From the NCBI GenBank assembly GCA_913057905.1, contig CAJXPB010000001.1:558001-622000 (forward strand): a stretch of DNA of 64,000 nt. The letters are read 5' to 3'. This stretch comes from an uncultured Pseudomonadota bacterium. Lineage in GTDB: Bacteria; Myxococcota_A; Bradymonadia; Bradymonadales; Bradymonadaceae. The translations under genes were made by a program, and so were the position numbers. This document shows, one piece after another, positions 27,362 to 37,381 of this stretch; position 1 is the first letter of the stretch, and each line of letters opens with the position of its first letter. The notes beneath the pieces were generated by a model. That model was given only the letters and a program-made list of their open reading frames with translations. It searched no databases and was not told where the DNA came from.

Positions 27362-29851
27362 ATGGCCACATCGAAGTCATCCTCGGGAAGCTCCCTGCTG
27401 AGAACCGCGGCAAAATGGGCGGTCATCCTCGGACTACTTGGGGGCCTGCTCGGCGGCGCCGGGGTCGCGGGCATCTTCTACATCTACGGCCACGATCTGC
27501 CCGACATCATCACTCGGGAGGACTACGAGCCGAAGGAACTCTCTCGGGTCTACGACTCCGAAGGCCGGCTGATCTCAGAATTCTATCGGCCCGGCGGCCG
27601 CCGCACGGTCATTCCCATCGACGAGCTTCCCGACCACGTGCTCCACGCCTTCATGGCCGCCGAGGACGCGTCGTTTATGGAGCACGAAGGGATCGACTAC
27701 TGGGGCATGCTCCGGGCCTTTTACTACGCCATCATTCACAATCGACGGCTCCAGGGAACCTCGACCATCACTCAGCAGGTCGTCAAAAACCTGGTCTTGG
27801 CCCCGGAACGCACCGTCGAGCGCAAGGTCAAAGAGATCATTCTGGCCAGGGAGCTCGAGCGAAACCTCTCCAAGCGCGATATCCTGTTTTTGTACGCCAA
27901 TCACGTATACCTCGGCCACGGGGTCAACGGCATCCAGGAGGCCTCGCGCTACTACTTCGGCAAGCCTGCCCGCGAGCTGAGCGTGGCCGAGGCCGCCGTC
28001 ATCGCCGGCATGCTTCCGGGTCCTGCGACGTACAATCCCATCGACCATCCCGAAAACGCCAAGGGTCGACGCAGTTACGTCCTCGGCCAACTCTGGGAGA
28101 AGGGATTCATCGAAGAGGCGGCCTACCGTAGCGCCAAAAAAGAGCCCATCGAGACGACGTCATACTCGGAGTCGCATCCCTACCTGGGCGCGGCGCCCTA
28201 TTTTGTGGAACATGTTCGCAAGAAGCTCGTCGACCGCTACGGGACCGAAGCCGTCTACACCGGTGGACTTCGGATTCACACGACCCTCGATGCCAAACGA
28301 CATCGCGAAGGTCGTCGCGCCTCCCGGGAGGGGCTGCACACCTACGACCGGCGCAGAGAGTACTTCGAGCCGGTCGACCACGTCGACGCCTCCGAGATCG
28401 AGGCCATCAAGGATCAACAGGCCGACGACATCGGGGATGGAGCACTTTCGACCGACGAAGTCTACCGGGCCGTCGTGGTCGGCATCGAGGACGCCGGCGA
28501 AGACGGATCCGAGGCGTCGGTCCAGCTCCGGCTGGGTCATCGTGCTGCACGGCTGGCGCTCGAACCGCGCCAGCGCATCCTCAGAGACAAAAACTCCCTG
28601 GATCAGGTCCTGGAGCGCGGTGATATCCTCGAGGTAACGCCGCTGAAGGCGGAGAGTGACGAACACGGATCGATCCCGGTCGCCTTCGACCCCGGGCCCC
28701 AGGTCGGCCTGGTCAGCATCGACCCCGAGACGCGCCATGTGTTGTCACTGGTCGGCGGCTACAAATTCGCCCACAATCAGTACAATCACGCCACCCAGAT
28801 GAAGCGACAAACCGGCTCGACCTTCAAACCCTTCGTCTACGGCGCGGCGCTGGAGAGTGGCAGCCAGAAAGGCGGTGCCATCACTCCGGCTACGATCTAT
28901 CTGGACAGTCCGGCCGTCTTTCGGATGCCCGGCGGCAAGAAATGGTCCCCGCGCAACTCCGACGACAGTTGGCGCGGGCCGATCCGTCTGCGCGAGGGGC
29001 TTGGAGCGAGTCGAAACGTCGTCGCCGTGCGCGTTCTCGAGGACGTCGGCATCGGAGCGGCCAGCGAATTCGCCAAGCGGATGGGCATCCAGTCGAACAT
29101 CGTGGACAACCACACGATGGTCATGGGGAGTAGCGAATTCACCCCGCTCGAACTCGTCAACGCCTATGCGACGATCGCCAGCGGCGGTGTGTACGCCGAA
29201 CCCCAGTTCATCAAAAAGGTCGTCACCAAACGCGGCGAAACCGACGTCTACCGCACGGACAAGCGACGGGTACTGGCCCCGGACGTCGCGTTCCTGTTGA
29301 CCGATCTGATGACCAGCGTGGTCGAAGGATACGTCGACAGCGAGGGCCGCCAGCGCGGCGGCACCGCTCACAGCCTGAGCGCCCTCACGCAGACCGTCGC
29401 TGGAAAGACCGGCACGACCAACGACACTCGAGATGCCTGGTTCGTCGGGTTCACCCCGCAATTGGCCACCGGCGTCTGGGTCGGCTTCGATGACAACCGC
29501 TCGCTGGGGCCCAAGGAGTACGGCGGACGCGTGGCAGGCCCGATCTGGCTCGACTACATGAAGAGCGTTCTCGGCGACAAAGAGCCCCATGACTTCAAAC
29601 GCCCCAAATCCGGGATCGTCGAGGCGCGCATCGACCCGGCCACCGGCAAGCTCGTTCGGGGCGACAAGGGGATCGAGGAACTGTTTTTGGCGGGTTCGAC
29701 CCCGACTCAATATGCCCCGACCGAATCCGACTCCGCCGGCGAGAACTTTCTGATGAATCAGTTTCGAAACTCTCCCGCGAAGTCAAACACCGACAAGAAC
29801 AACAGCGGCGCCGACTCCCGTCAGGAAGCCGGCGCCGCCGGGAACCGTTGA
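27362..29851 (+). CDS. Penicillin-binding protein 1A (bifunctional class A)
   Basis: The 829-residue protein has one N-terminal transmembrane helix (WAVILGLLGGLLGGAGVAGIFYIY). A GT51 glycosyltransferase domain follows, with catalytic Glu101 in AAEDASFMEHEG and motifs GTSTITQQVVKN and KEIILARELE. The transpeptidase domain has SxxK at Ser486 (GSTFKPF), SRN in GASRNVVAV, and KTGT at 682-685. It polymerises and crosslinks peptidoglycan on the outer face of the membrane. The C-terminus is a hydrophilic Asn/Ser-rich tail. It diverges from the MoxR gene and converges on htpG, with 16 bp between them. Confidence 0.96.
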   Translation: MATSKSSSGSSLLRTAAKWAVILGLLGGLLGGAGVAGIFYIYGHDLPDIITREDYEPKELSRVYDSEGRLISEFYRPGGRRTVIPIDELPDHVLHAFMAAEDASFMEHEGIDYWGMLRAFYYAIIHNRRLQGTSTITQQVVKNLVLAPERTVERKVKEIILARELERNLSKRDILFLYANHVYLGHGVNGIQEASRYYFGKPARELSVAEAAVIAGMLPGPATYNPIDHPENAKGRRSYVLGQLWEKGFIEEAAYRSAKKEPIETTSYSESHPYLGAAPYFVEHVRKKLVDRYGTEAVYTGGLRIHTTLDAKRHREGRRASREGLHTYDRRREYFEPVDHVDASEIEAIKDQQADDIGDGALSTDEVYRAVVVGIEDAGEDGSEASVQLRLGHRAARLALEPRQRILRDKNSLDQVLERGDILEVTPLKAESDEHGSIPVAFDPGPQVGLVSIDPETRHVLSLVGGYKFAHNQYNHATQMKRQTGSTFKPFVYGAALESGSQKGGAITPATIYLDSPAVFRMPGGKKWSPRNSDDSWRGPIRLREGLGASRNVVAVRVLEDVGIGAASEFAKRMGIQSNIVDNHTMVMGSSEFTPLELVNAYATIASGGVYAEPQFIKKVVTKRGETDVYRTDKRRVLAPDVAFLLTDLMTSVVEGYVDSEGRQRGGTAHSLSALTQTVAGKTGTTNDTRDAWFVGFTPQLATGVWVGFDDNRSLGPKEYGGRVAGPIWLDYMKSVLGDKEPHDFKRPKSGIVEARIDPATGKLVRGDKGIEELFLAGSTPTQYAPTESDSAGENFLMNQFRNSPAKSNTDKNNSGADSRQEAGAAGNR

Positions 29852-29867
29852 ATTCCAAAGTTGTGCG

Positions 29868-31787
29868 TCAGACCTCGGTGATGATGTCGGAGTCGCTCTC
29901 GCCCAGCAGCCGGATCATCAGCTTGTTCATCCGCTGGACGAACGTGCCGGGGTCGTCGAGTTGCCCTCCCTCACTCAACCACGCCTGGTCGAACAGGACA
30001 TCGGCCCATTCGCCGACGTCTTCGCCCTCTTCGACCTTTTCACCCAGACGCTCGATGATGGGGTGATCGGGATTGACCTCGAGGATCGGCTTGCGGTCGG
30101 GCACCTGTTGGCCGGCGTCGCGGAGCATGCGCTCGAAGTGTTTGCTCATACCCCCTTCCTGAGCGACCAGACAGGCCGGTGAATCCCGCAGACGCCGCGT
30201 CGTGCGCACCTGCTCGACCCGCTGGCCGAGTGACGCCTGCAGCGCCGCGATGAGATCGGCGTGATCCTCGTCGGCCTCGTCTCGGTCCGGATCGTCCTGC
30301 TCGTCGCCGACATCGTCGATGTCGAGATCGCCGACGGCAACCGATTGCAACTCGTGGTCTTGATATTCGGCCAGGTGATTGGCCAGCCACTCGTCGATCC
30401 GGTCGTACATCAGCAGCACTTCGATGTCCTTGTCCCGGAAGATCTCCAGGTGCGGACTGCTCTTGGCACTGGCAAAGGAGTCGGCCGTGACGTAGTAGAT
30501 TTTCTCCTGCTCCTCTCCCATCCGCTCGATGTAATCATCCAGCGAAACGGTCTGATCGGGCTGGTCGGTGTGCGTCGTGGCAAACCGCAGCAGCCCGGAG
30601 AGTCGCTCGCGCCGAGCATGATCCTCGACGGCCCCCTCCTTGAGGAGGTTGCCGAACTGATTCCAGAAGGTCTGGTAGGTCTCCGGGTCTTCGGCCATTT
30701 CCTCGAGCATATCGAGCACCCGGTTGGTCGCCGTCTTCTTCATGGCGCTGACCACCCGGTTTTCCTGCAACGACTCGCGGGAGACATTCAGGTCCAGGTC
30801 GTCCGAGTCGACGACCCCGCGCACAAATCGCAGGTATCGCGGCAAAAACATCTCCGCGTCGTCCATGATGAAGACGCGGCGCACGTACAGCTTTACGCCG
30901 CGGTGCTCACTGTCGACCCCGGCGGCCATGTCGAAGGGCCGCTCCGACGGGATGTAAAAGAGCATCGAGAACTTCAGCCGACCCTCGATGTGGGCGTGCG
31001 TCCACTCCAGCGGATCGTTGAAGTCCCGGGAGATGTGTTTGTAGAATTCGGTGTACTCCTCATCGGAGATATCGCTGCTTCGACGCATCCACAGCGCCGA
31101 CGCACGATTGACCGTCTCCCATCCCTCTTCGTCCTCGTCCTGGGCCGGCATCTTGATGGGAAACGACACGTGGTCGGAGTACTTCTCGACGATGCCCTTG
31201 AGCGTGGCATAGTCGAGGATCTCCTGCTCCTCCTCTCGAAGATGCAGAGTGATGGTCGTACCGCGCTCTTCGCGCTCGATCGTCTCGATGGTGTATTCAC
31301 CCCGCCCGTCGGAGCTCCAGCGCACGCCTCGCTCGGCCGGCTCCCCGGCCCGGCGCGTCTCCAGCTCCACGCGTTCCGAGACGATAAACGCCGAGTAAAA
31401 GCCCACGCCGAACTGGCCGATGACCTGGGAGTCGATCTCGTCTTTCTCCTCCAGGGCCTGCATGAACTCCTGGGTCCCGCTCTTGGCGATCGTCCCGATG
31501 TTCTCGGAGACATCGCTTCGGGACATGCCGATGCCGTTGTCCTTGACGGTCAGCGTCCCGGCGTCGGCATCCCAGTCGACGTAGATCTCGAGGTCGGGGT
31601 CATCCTCGTACAGATCCTCGTCCTCCAGCGCCGCAAACCGTAGCCGGTCGCAGGCATCGGAGGCGTTCGAGATCAGCTCCCGCAAAAACACCTCTTTGTT
31701 TCCGTAGAGGTTGTTGATCATCAGCTGCAGGAGCTGACTCACCTCGGCTTCAAACTGCTTTGTTTCCGCTTTCTGTGGGTTGGTCAT
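29868..31787 (-). CDS. htpG: Molecular chaperone HtpG (Hsp90)
   Basis: The 639-residue length and all Hsp90 landmarks are present: N-terminal ATP site with NKEVFLRELISNASDACDRLR, TLTVKDNGIGMSRSDV, GQFGVGFYSAF and RGTTITLHL; a middle domain with LYVRRVFIMDD and PRYLRFVRGVVDSDDLDLNVSRE; and a C-terminal dimerisation domain. It is a cytosolic ATP-dependent chaperone. A markedly acidic insert (DIDDVGDEQDDPDRDEADED) lies in the C-terminal region, in keeping with the acidic proteome of this genome. No clear heat-shock promoter or CIRCE element is visible upstream. Confidence 0.97.
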   Translation of the reverse strand: MTNPQKAETKQFEAEVSQLLQLMINNLYGNKEVFLRELISNASDACDRLRFAALEDEDLYEDDPDLEIYVDWDADAGTLTVKDNGIGMSRSDVSENIGTIAKSGTQEFMQALEEKDEIDSQVIGQFGVGFYSAFIVSERVELETRRAGEPAERGVRWSSDGRGEYTIETIEREERGTTITLHLREEEQEILDYATLKGIVEKYSDHVSFPIKMPAQDEDEEGWETVNRASALWMRRSSDISDEEYTEFYKHISRDFNDPLEWTHAHIEGRLKFSMLFYIPSERPFDMAAGVDSEHRGVKLYVRRVFIMDDAEMFLPRYLRFVRGVVDSDDLDLNVSRESLQENRVVSAMKKTATNRVLDMLEEMAEDPETYQTFWNQFGNLLKEGAVEDHARRERLSGLLRFATTHTDQPDQTVSLDDYIERMGEEQEKIYYVTADSFASAKSSPHLEIFRDKDIEVLLMYDRIDEWLANHLAEYQDHELQSVAVGDLDIDDVGDEQDDPDRDEADEDHADLIAALQASLGQRVEQVRTTRRLRDSPACLVAQEGGMSKHFERMLRDAGQQVPDRKPILEVNPDHPIIERLGEKVEEGEDVGEWADVLFDQAWLSEGGQLDDPGTFVQRMNKLMIRLLGESDSDIITEV

Positions 31788-31885
31788 AAAAGGGGCCTCG
31801 TCGAGTCAAGAGTGTCTCGTCGATGGTCGCGCCATCTCTTCGGTCGCGCGGCAAACTATCCACGAATACCTGACCATCAAACCGG

Positions 31886-32659
31886 TCAGAAGATGAGGTC
31901 GAAAAGCCCGAGAAACTTCGAGGCCGCCACGATCACGATGACGATCAAGAGACGTCGAATCCAGATGTCGGCCTCGTCGCTCTCGACGGCGAACTTCGCT
32001 CCCACAAAGCCGCCGGTGCCCTGCCCCACGGCCATCAGAGCGCCGTAGGTCCAGTTGACCTGCCCGTCGAAGGCAAAGATGGCCAGGGCGACGGCGGTGA
32101 AGATGAGCGCGATGAGCATCTTGACGGCATTGGCCGGCACGATTTCGTAGCCGGCACCAAGCACGAGCGCGGCGAGCATCATGACGCCCACCCCTGCCTG
32201 GATGAACCCACCGTAGAGACCCACGCCCAGCATGATCACCATCATCCACCAGGGGGGCCGTCCCTCGAAGTTCTTGCCCCCGGGATCGATCCATCGTTTG
32301 GGGTCGACCAGAAGCACCACCAGCATCCCGATCATCACCACGCCGATCACGACGTTGGTCTGGGCGGCGTCGAGTTGGCTGGCCCCCCAGGCACCGATGG
32401 CGGTTCCCACCAGCGTCGGAGCGATCAGCCACCCAACTCCCTCGGTCTGAAGCTGCCCGCCGCGGCGATAGGTTTCGGTGCCGACCAGGCACTGAACTGT
32501 GATTCCGACGCGATTCGTCCCGTTGGCCACATCGGCCGGAAGTCCCAGAAAGACGAGCGCCGGCAGGGTCACGACCGACCCGCTCCCCGCGAGGACGTTC
32601 ATGATCCCGGCGGTCAACCCCGCCAGAAAGATCAAGGGATAATGATACCAGAGTAGCAT
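31886..32659 (-). CDS. TSUP-family (TauE/SafE, DUF81) membrane transporter
   Basis: From ATG 32659 the 257-residue protein has the two-repeat TSUP pattern with about eight hydrophobic segments. The first repeat opens LIFLAGLTAGIMNVLAGSGSVVTLPALVFLGLP and contains NGTNRVGI; the second contains GLYGGFIQAGVGVMMLAAL and NAVKMLIALIF. TSUP members move sulfur-containing or other small anions; the substrate here is unknown. The start lies 7 bp after the typA stop, so it is probably cotranscribed with typA, an unusual partner. Confidence 0.9.
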   Translation of the reverse strand: MLLWYHYPLIFLAGLTAGIMNVLAGSGSVVTLPALVFLGLPADVANGTNRVGITVQCLVGTETYRRGGQLQTEGVGWLIAPTLVGTAIGAWGASQLDAAQTNVVIGVVMIGMLVVLLVDPKRWIDPGGKNFEGRPPWWMMVIMLGVGLYGGFIQAGVGVMMLAALVLGAGYEIVPANAVKMLIALIFTAVALAIFAFDGQVNWTYGALMAVGQGTGGFVGAKFAVESDEADIWIRRLLIVIVIVAASKFLGLFDLIF

Positions 32660-32666
32660 CGGCCGA

Positions 32667-34463
<1,797 letters not shown>

Positions 34464-34546
34464 AAACGGATGATGCAGGTTTGGATGGAATTGCCGGCGA
34501 GGGGCGTCCCGGCGGCGCCGACATCATCCTGCTGAAATCCGTTTTG

Positions 34547-36799
34547 TCAACGCCGCGGCGATACCGCGATTCCGAGTTGCCGACGAAGTTGCAAGAAATC
34601 TTCGTCGATCGACCAGTCGGCCAACGACTCGATGCGCGCCCCGATCCCCCGTTGACTGATGGTCGTCTGCCGGGACCGAATTCGCCGTGCGGCGACATTG
34701 AGGTCGTTACAAAAGAGGAGCCCGACCCGGTTGGCCGCCTCGTCGACAGCCTCGAGCCACTCGCGCAGCTCGATCTCACGACCGCCGTCGGCCGTCGTTG
34801 CCCGCAGTGCGTCGGCCAACCGCTTTCGCCGAGCCCCGGTGACGTGCTCGGAGACCATGCGGTACGCCTTCTCCATCGACTCCGTGCGTTCGACCTTCGC
34901 GTCGGGGTCGACCAACTGGGCCGCCAGAAGCAAAAATGCCTGCAGGTCGCCGACCGGCCTGAGTCCGACGGGAAAGAAGGGCTCGAGCGACAGAAACAGC
35001 ATCCGGCCGACCTCGAAGGCGACCTCGCGTTCGTCGGCATCACCCAGCAACTCATCTCCGACCAACAACGCCCGGTCTTTCAACGATGCTTTCGCCACCT
35101 GGTTTCGCGCCGATTGCTTCCACACCTGGGGCGGATGGGCCATCTCCAGGGCGCGAGCCAGATCCCGATAGATGTTATTGAAGGCGAGCGGCTCCTCGAG
35201 GTCGATCCGGTCACTTCGCTTGAGCTCGTAGGCCGAGCGTCGCTCCGCACTCCACGCGCGCAGCGGTTCGTAAAGGATTCGGAAGATCGCGTTTATCTCG
35301 GTATCGAGCGACTCGGGATAAATGCGACGTCTGCGCCGGTCCTCTCCGAGCGTACCAGACGGCGAGGCATACACCGGTCGTGACACCTTCTCCACAAACC
35401 GTCGAGGTCGCTCGCTGAGGGGCTCTCCGCGAAACGCAAGCAACCGAAAGTGCCACAGTGCGCGGTCGACGTCTCCGGCTCGCAGATACGCCCGACCGAG
35501 TCGGCGGATCGGCGCCGCCCGACCAGGCTGCAACTCCACCAGACGTTTGAGGTGGGCTACCGCCAGGTCGACAAATTCGGGTTCCTCTTCGACCAAATCG
35601 AGGATCCGGCGGTGAAACTCGACATTGTCCGGGAAGAGTTCGCTGGCCCGTCCGTACGCTTCGACGGCCCGTTCGATGCCGCCGAGATGCAGCCGATACA
35701 GCTCGCCGAGTTTGTACCACAGCACGGCCTCGAACTCCGGATCTCGGCTGGCGCGCTCTTTCTGGATGTCGAGCGCTTCCAGGTATGCCCGCTCCAGGCC
35801 CTGCCAGTCCTCGGCCTGATGCAGGATATCCGTCATGGCCTCGAACGCATCATCGACGCGTTCGGGATCGCATTGAAACGCTCGCCGAAACTCGTCGACG
35901 GCCCGCTCCGGCTCCCAGAGACGATCCCGTGCCATCCGTGCCGCCTGAATCCGCCAGTCGGCATCTTCCCCGGCAGAGTCAGACAGCCGGGCCAACTCCA
36001 GACTCGCACGATACACACGCTGCCAGTCGCCGAGCTCACGGCTCGCTTCGATCACGCCGCGGTATGCGTCCCTGCAGCTATCATCCGCTGCCACCGCGTC
36101 CTCGTAGCAGGTCAGCGCCCGGCGCATGTCGTCAAACTGACTGCGCCATTCATCCCCTAAGTCGACGAGGGCCAGAGCACGTTCTCGGGGAGGCTCCAAT
36201 CTATCTGCGAGACGGCGTCTCATCGCTATTACGTCCTCCGGCGATCCCGCCCGTGCCAGAAGTCCAAACAACGTCTCCCTCTCCTGCTCATCTTCGCCGT
36301 GTAGCTGAAGCGCCTGCTCCAGATGAACGCGCGCCTGGTCATCGTCGCCGATGTCGACGAAGTACTTCCCCAAGCGACCGTGAATCCGCCCCCGGATCGA
36401 ACGACTCACCACCTCCGGCGGCCGCACCAAGCAGAGCTGGAGCGGACGCTGAATCCAAGGGTCTGTCGACTCGCCGAGCCTGCGGAGAATGAAGTGAACC
36501 AACGCGAAGAGCGTAGCGTCGTGTGCGGGGTCGACCTCAAAGGCCCGAGTGTACGCCGCCGCCGCCGAATCCAAGTCGCCGTTTTGCTCGTGGAGCCACC
36601 CGAGGACCCGATAGATCCAGCGATTTTCGTCGAGATTTCGGCTGGCGTCGGGCCGCGATGTCGCCCGGCCCAATAACGCCCGCGCTTCGGCGGTCTCTCC
36701 CGACTCGATCATCGCCTCGGCCCGCTCACGATAGGCGGCAAAATCGTGATCCCTCTCAATTGTAGTCGACTCGCCGGCGAGCGTCTGTGTGTCCGACAT
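34547..36799 (-). CDS. Large TPR-repeat protein
   Basis: ATG 36799 is chosen for the GAGG site 8 nt upstream (MSDTQTLAGEST). An open frame to 37060 exists but runs through the PEGA remnant and is rejected. The 750 residues contain many TPR-like units, for example YRVLGWLHEQNGDLDSAAAA, RIHGRLGKYFVDIGDDDQAR and ALWYKLGELYRLHLGGIERA. The C-terminal 250 residues form a separate conserved-looking domain (RSAYELKRSDRIDLEEPLAF, FNNIYRDLARALEMAHPP, EREVAFEVGRMLFLSLEPFF). No signal peptide is seen, so it is probably cytosolic. TPR proteins mediate protein contacts; the partner is unknown. Confidence 0.88.
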   Translation of the reverse strand: MSDTQTLAGESTTIERDHDFAAYRERAEAMIESGETAEARALLGRATSRPDASRNLDENRWIYRVLGWLHEQNGDLDSAAAAYTRAFEVDPAHDATLFALVHFILRRLGESTDPWIQRPLQLCLVRPPEVVSRSIRGRIHGRLGKYFVDIGDDDQARVHLEQALQLHGEDEQERETLFGLLARAGSPEDVIAMRRRLADRLEPPRERALALVDLGDEWRSQFDDMRRALTCYEDAVAADDSCRDAYRGVIEASRELGDWQRVYRASLELARLSDSAGEDADWRIQAARMARDRLWEPERAVDEFRRAFQCDPERVDDAFEAMTDILHQAEDWQGLERAYLEALDIQKERASRDPEFEAVLWYKLGELYRLHLGGIERAVEAYGRASELFPDNVEFHRRILDLVEEEPEFVDLAVAHLKRLVELQPGRAAPIRRLGRAYLRAGDVDRALWHFRLLAFRGEPLSERPRRFVEKVSRPVYASPSGTLGEDRRRRRIYPESLDTEINAIFRILYEPLRAWSAERRSAYELKRSDRIDLEEPLAFNNIYRDLARALEMAHPPQVWKQSARNQVAKASLKDRALLVGDELLGDADEREVAFEVGRMLFLSLEPFFPVGLRPVGDLQAFLLLAAQLVDPDAKVERTESMEKAYRMVSEHVTGARRKRLADALRATTADGGREIELREWLEAVDEAANRVGLLFCNDLNVAARRIRSRQTTISQRGIGARIESLADWSIDEDFLQLRRQLGIAVSPRR

Positions 36800-36890
36800 A
36801 CCCTGACCTCGAAGCGCGTCCTCGGTTGGCATCGACGATACGTCAGCATACAGCACCGCCGAAGGCCGGCCAATGCACGACCATCCCGCG

Positions 36891-37080
36891 TCACTCCGCC
36901 ACCAACTCCACTTCGGTCGTCTTCCCACCCAGAACCCGAACGACTTTCCGGCCAACCAGCCGCTCGCCCTGGCGCATCTCCAGGGTGTGGCGTCCCGCCG
37001 GAAGCTTTGTCCGGATGCGGCTTCCGCGGCCCAGACGCTTCCCGTCGACGAAGAGGTCACCCCAGGGGATGAGGGTGGCC
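36891..37080. repeat. Direct repeat, left copy (partner at 41061-41250)
   Basis: This stretch aligns without gaps to 41061-41250 at a constant offset of 4,170 bp. The best-conserved part, about 37011-37080, is nearly identical. Both copies encode the PEGA-like tail on the minus strand. Confidence 0.85.
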
Positions 37081-37090
37081 CGATCGCATA
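36891..37090 (-). pseudogene. Remnant of a PEGA-kinase C-terminal tail
   Basis: On the minus strand about 60 codons read LIPWGDLFVDGKRLGRGSR, then RHTLEMRQGERLVGRKVV, ending VELVAE and a stop. This is clearly homologous to the last 60 residues of the kinase at 41061-42737. No kinase domain or start precedes it: an in-frame TAA lies a short way upstream. It is either the 3' relic of a second kinase gene or a duplicated tail fragment. Several codon-level differences from the intact copy show that it is not a very recent duplication. Confidence 0.8.
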
Positions 37091-37142
37091 TTGCCCCTAA
37101 GCCATTGGAATCGTTTTAATTTCAAGAATCAATGGTCTCGTC

Positions 37143-37165
37143 AGATCGGCCATATAGGCCGATCT
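37143..37165. promoter_or_regulatory. Perfect 9-bp inverted repeat (operator or hairpin)
   Basis: Arms agatcggcc and ggccgatct enclose atata. It lies about 210 bp before the lysyl-oxidase-like start. No T-run follows on the plus strand, which makes an operator as likely as a terminator. Confidence 0.5.
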
Positions 37166-37284
37166 AAATGTTTGCTAAATGTTTTGGGACCCTGGAAAGG
37201 AGACCCAGCAGGTCACCCTGTCTGCCGGACCCTGACGGCCCCTCGGAGGGTCTGTCGGGTCCTGACCGAGAGTACTCGGCGCAA

Positions 37285-37313
37285 TTGACAAACACCGTAT
37301 CGTTCTTCACGAT
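37285..37313 (+). promoter_or_regulatory. Candidate promoter for the Kazal/lysyl-oxidase-like gene
   Basis: A perfect TTGACA at 37285-37290 is followed 17 bp later by CACGAT, a poor -10. It is the only consensus -35 in this spacer, about 90 bp upstream of the chosen start. Confidence 0.3.
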
Positions 37314-37381
37314 GGCGACATATTCGATTAGACGCCAGTCGTAGATTTCGTCTGGCCGTTACTTTGGTTCGGGGAGAATCG

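Larger units (their letters stand above)
37091..37381. other. Intergenic region upstream of the lysyl-oxidase-like gene
   Basis: These 290 bp are more AT-rich than the surroundings. They hold a perfect inverted repeat at 37143-37165 and a candidate promoter near 37285. I see no small gene. Confidence 0.5.

Noticed and set aside
36800..37060. Extended N-terminus of the TPR protein up to 37060
   Set aside because: It would translate the PEGA remnant in a wrong frame. The start at 36799 has a good ribosome site and sensible sequence.
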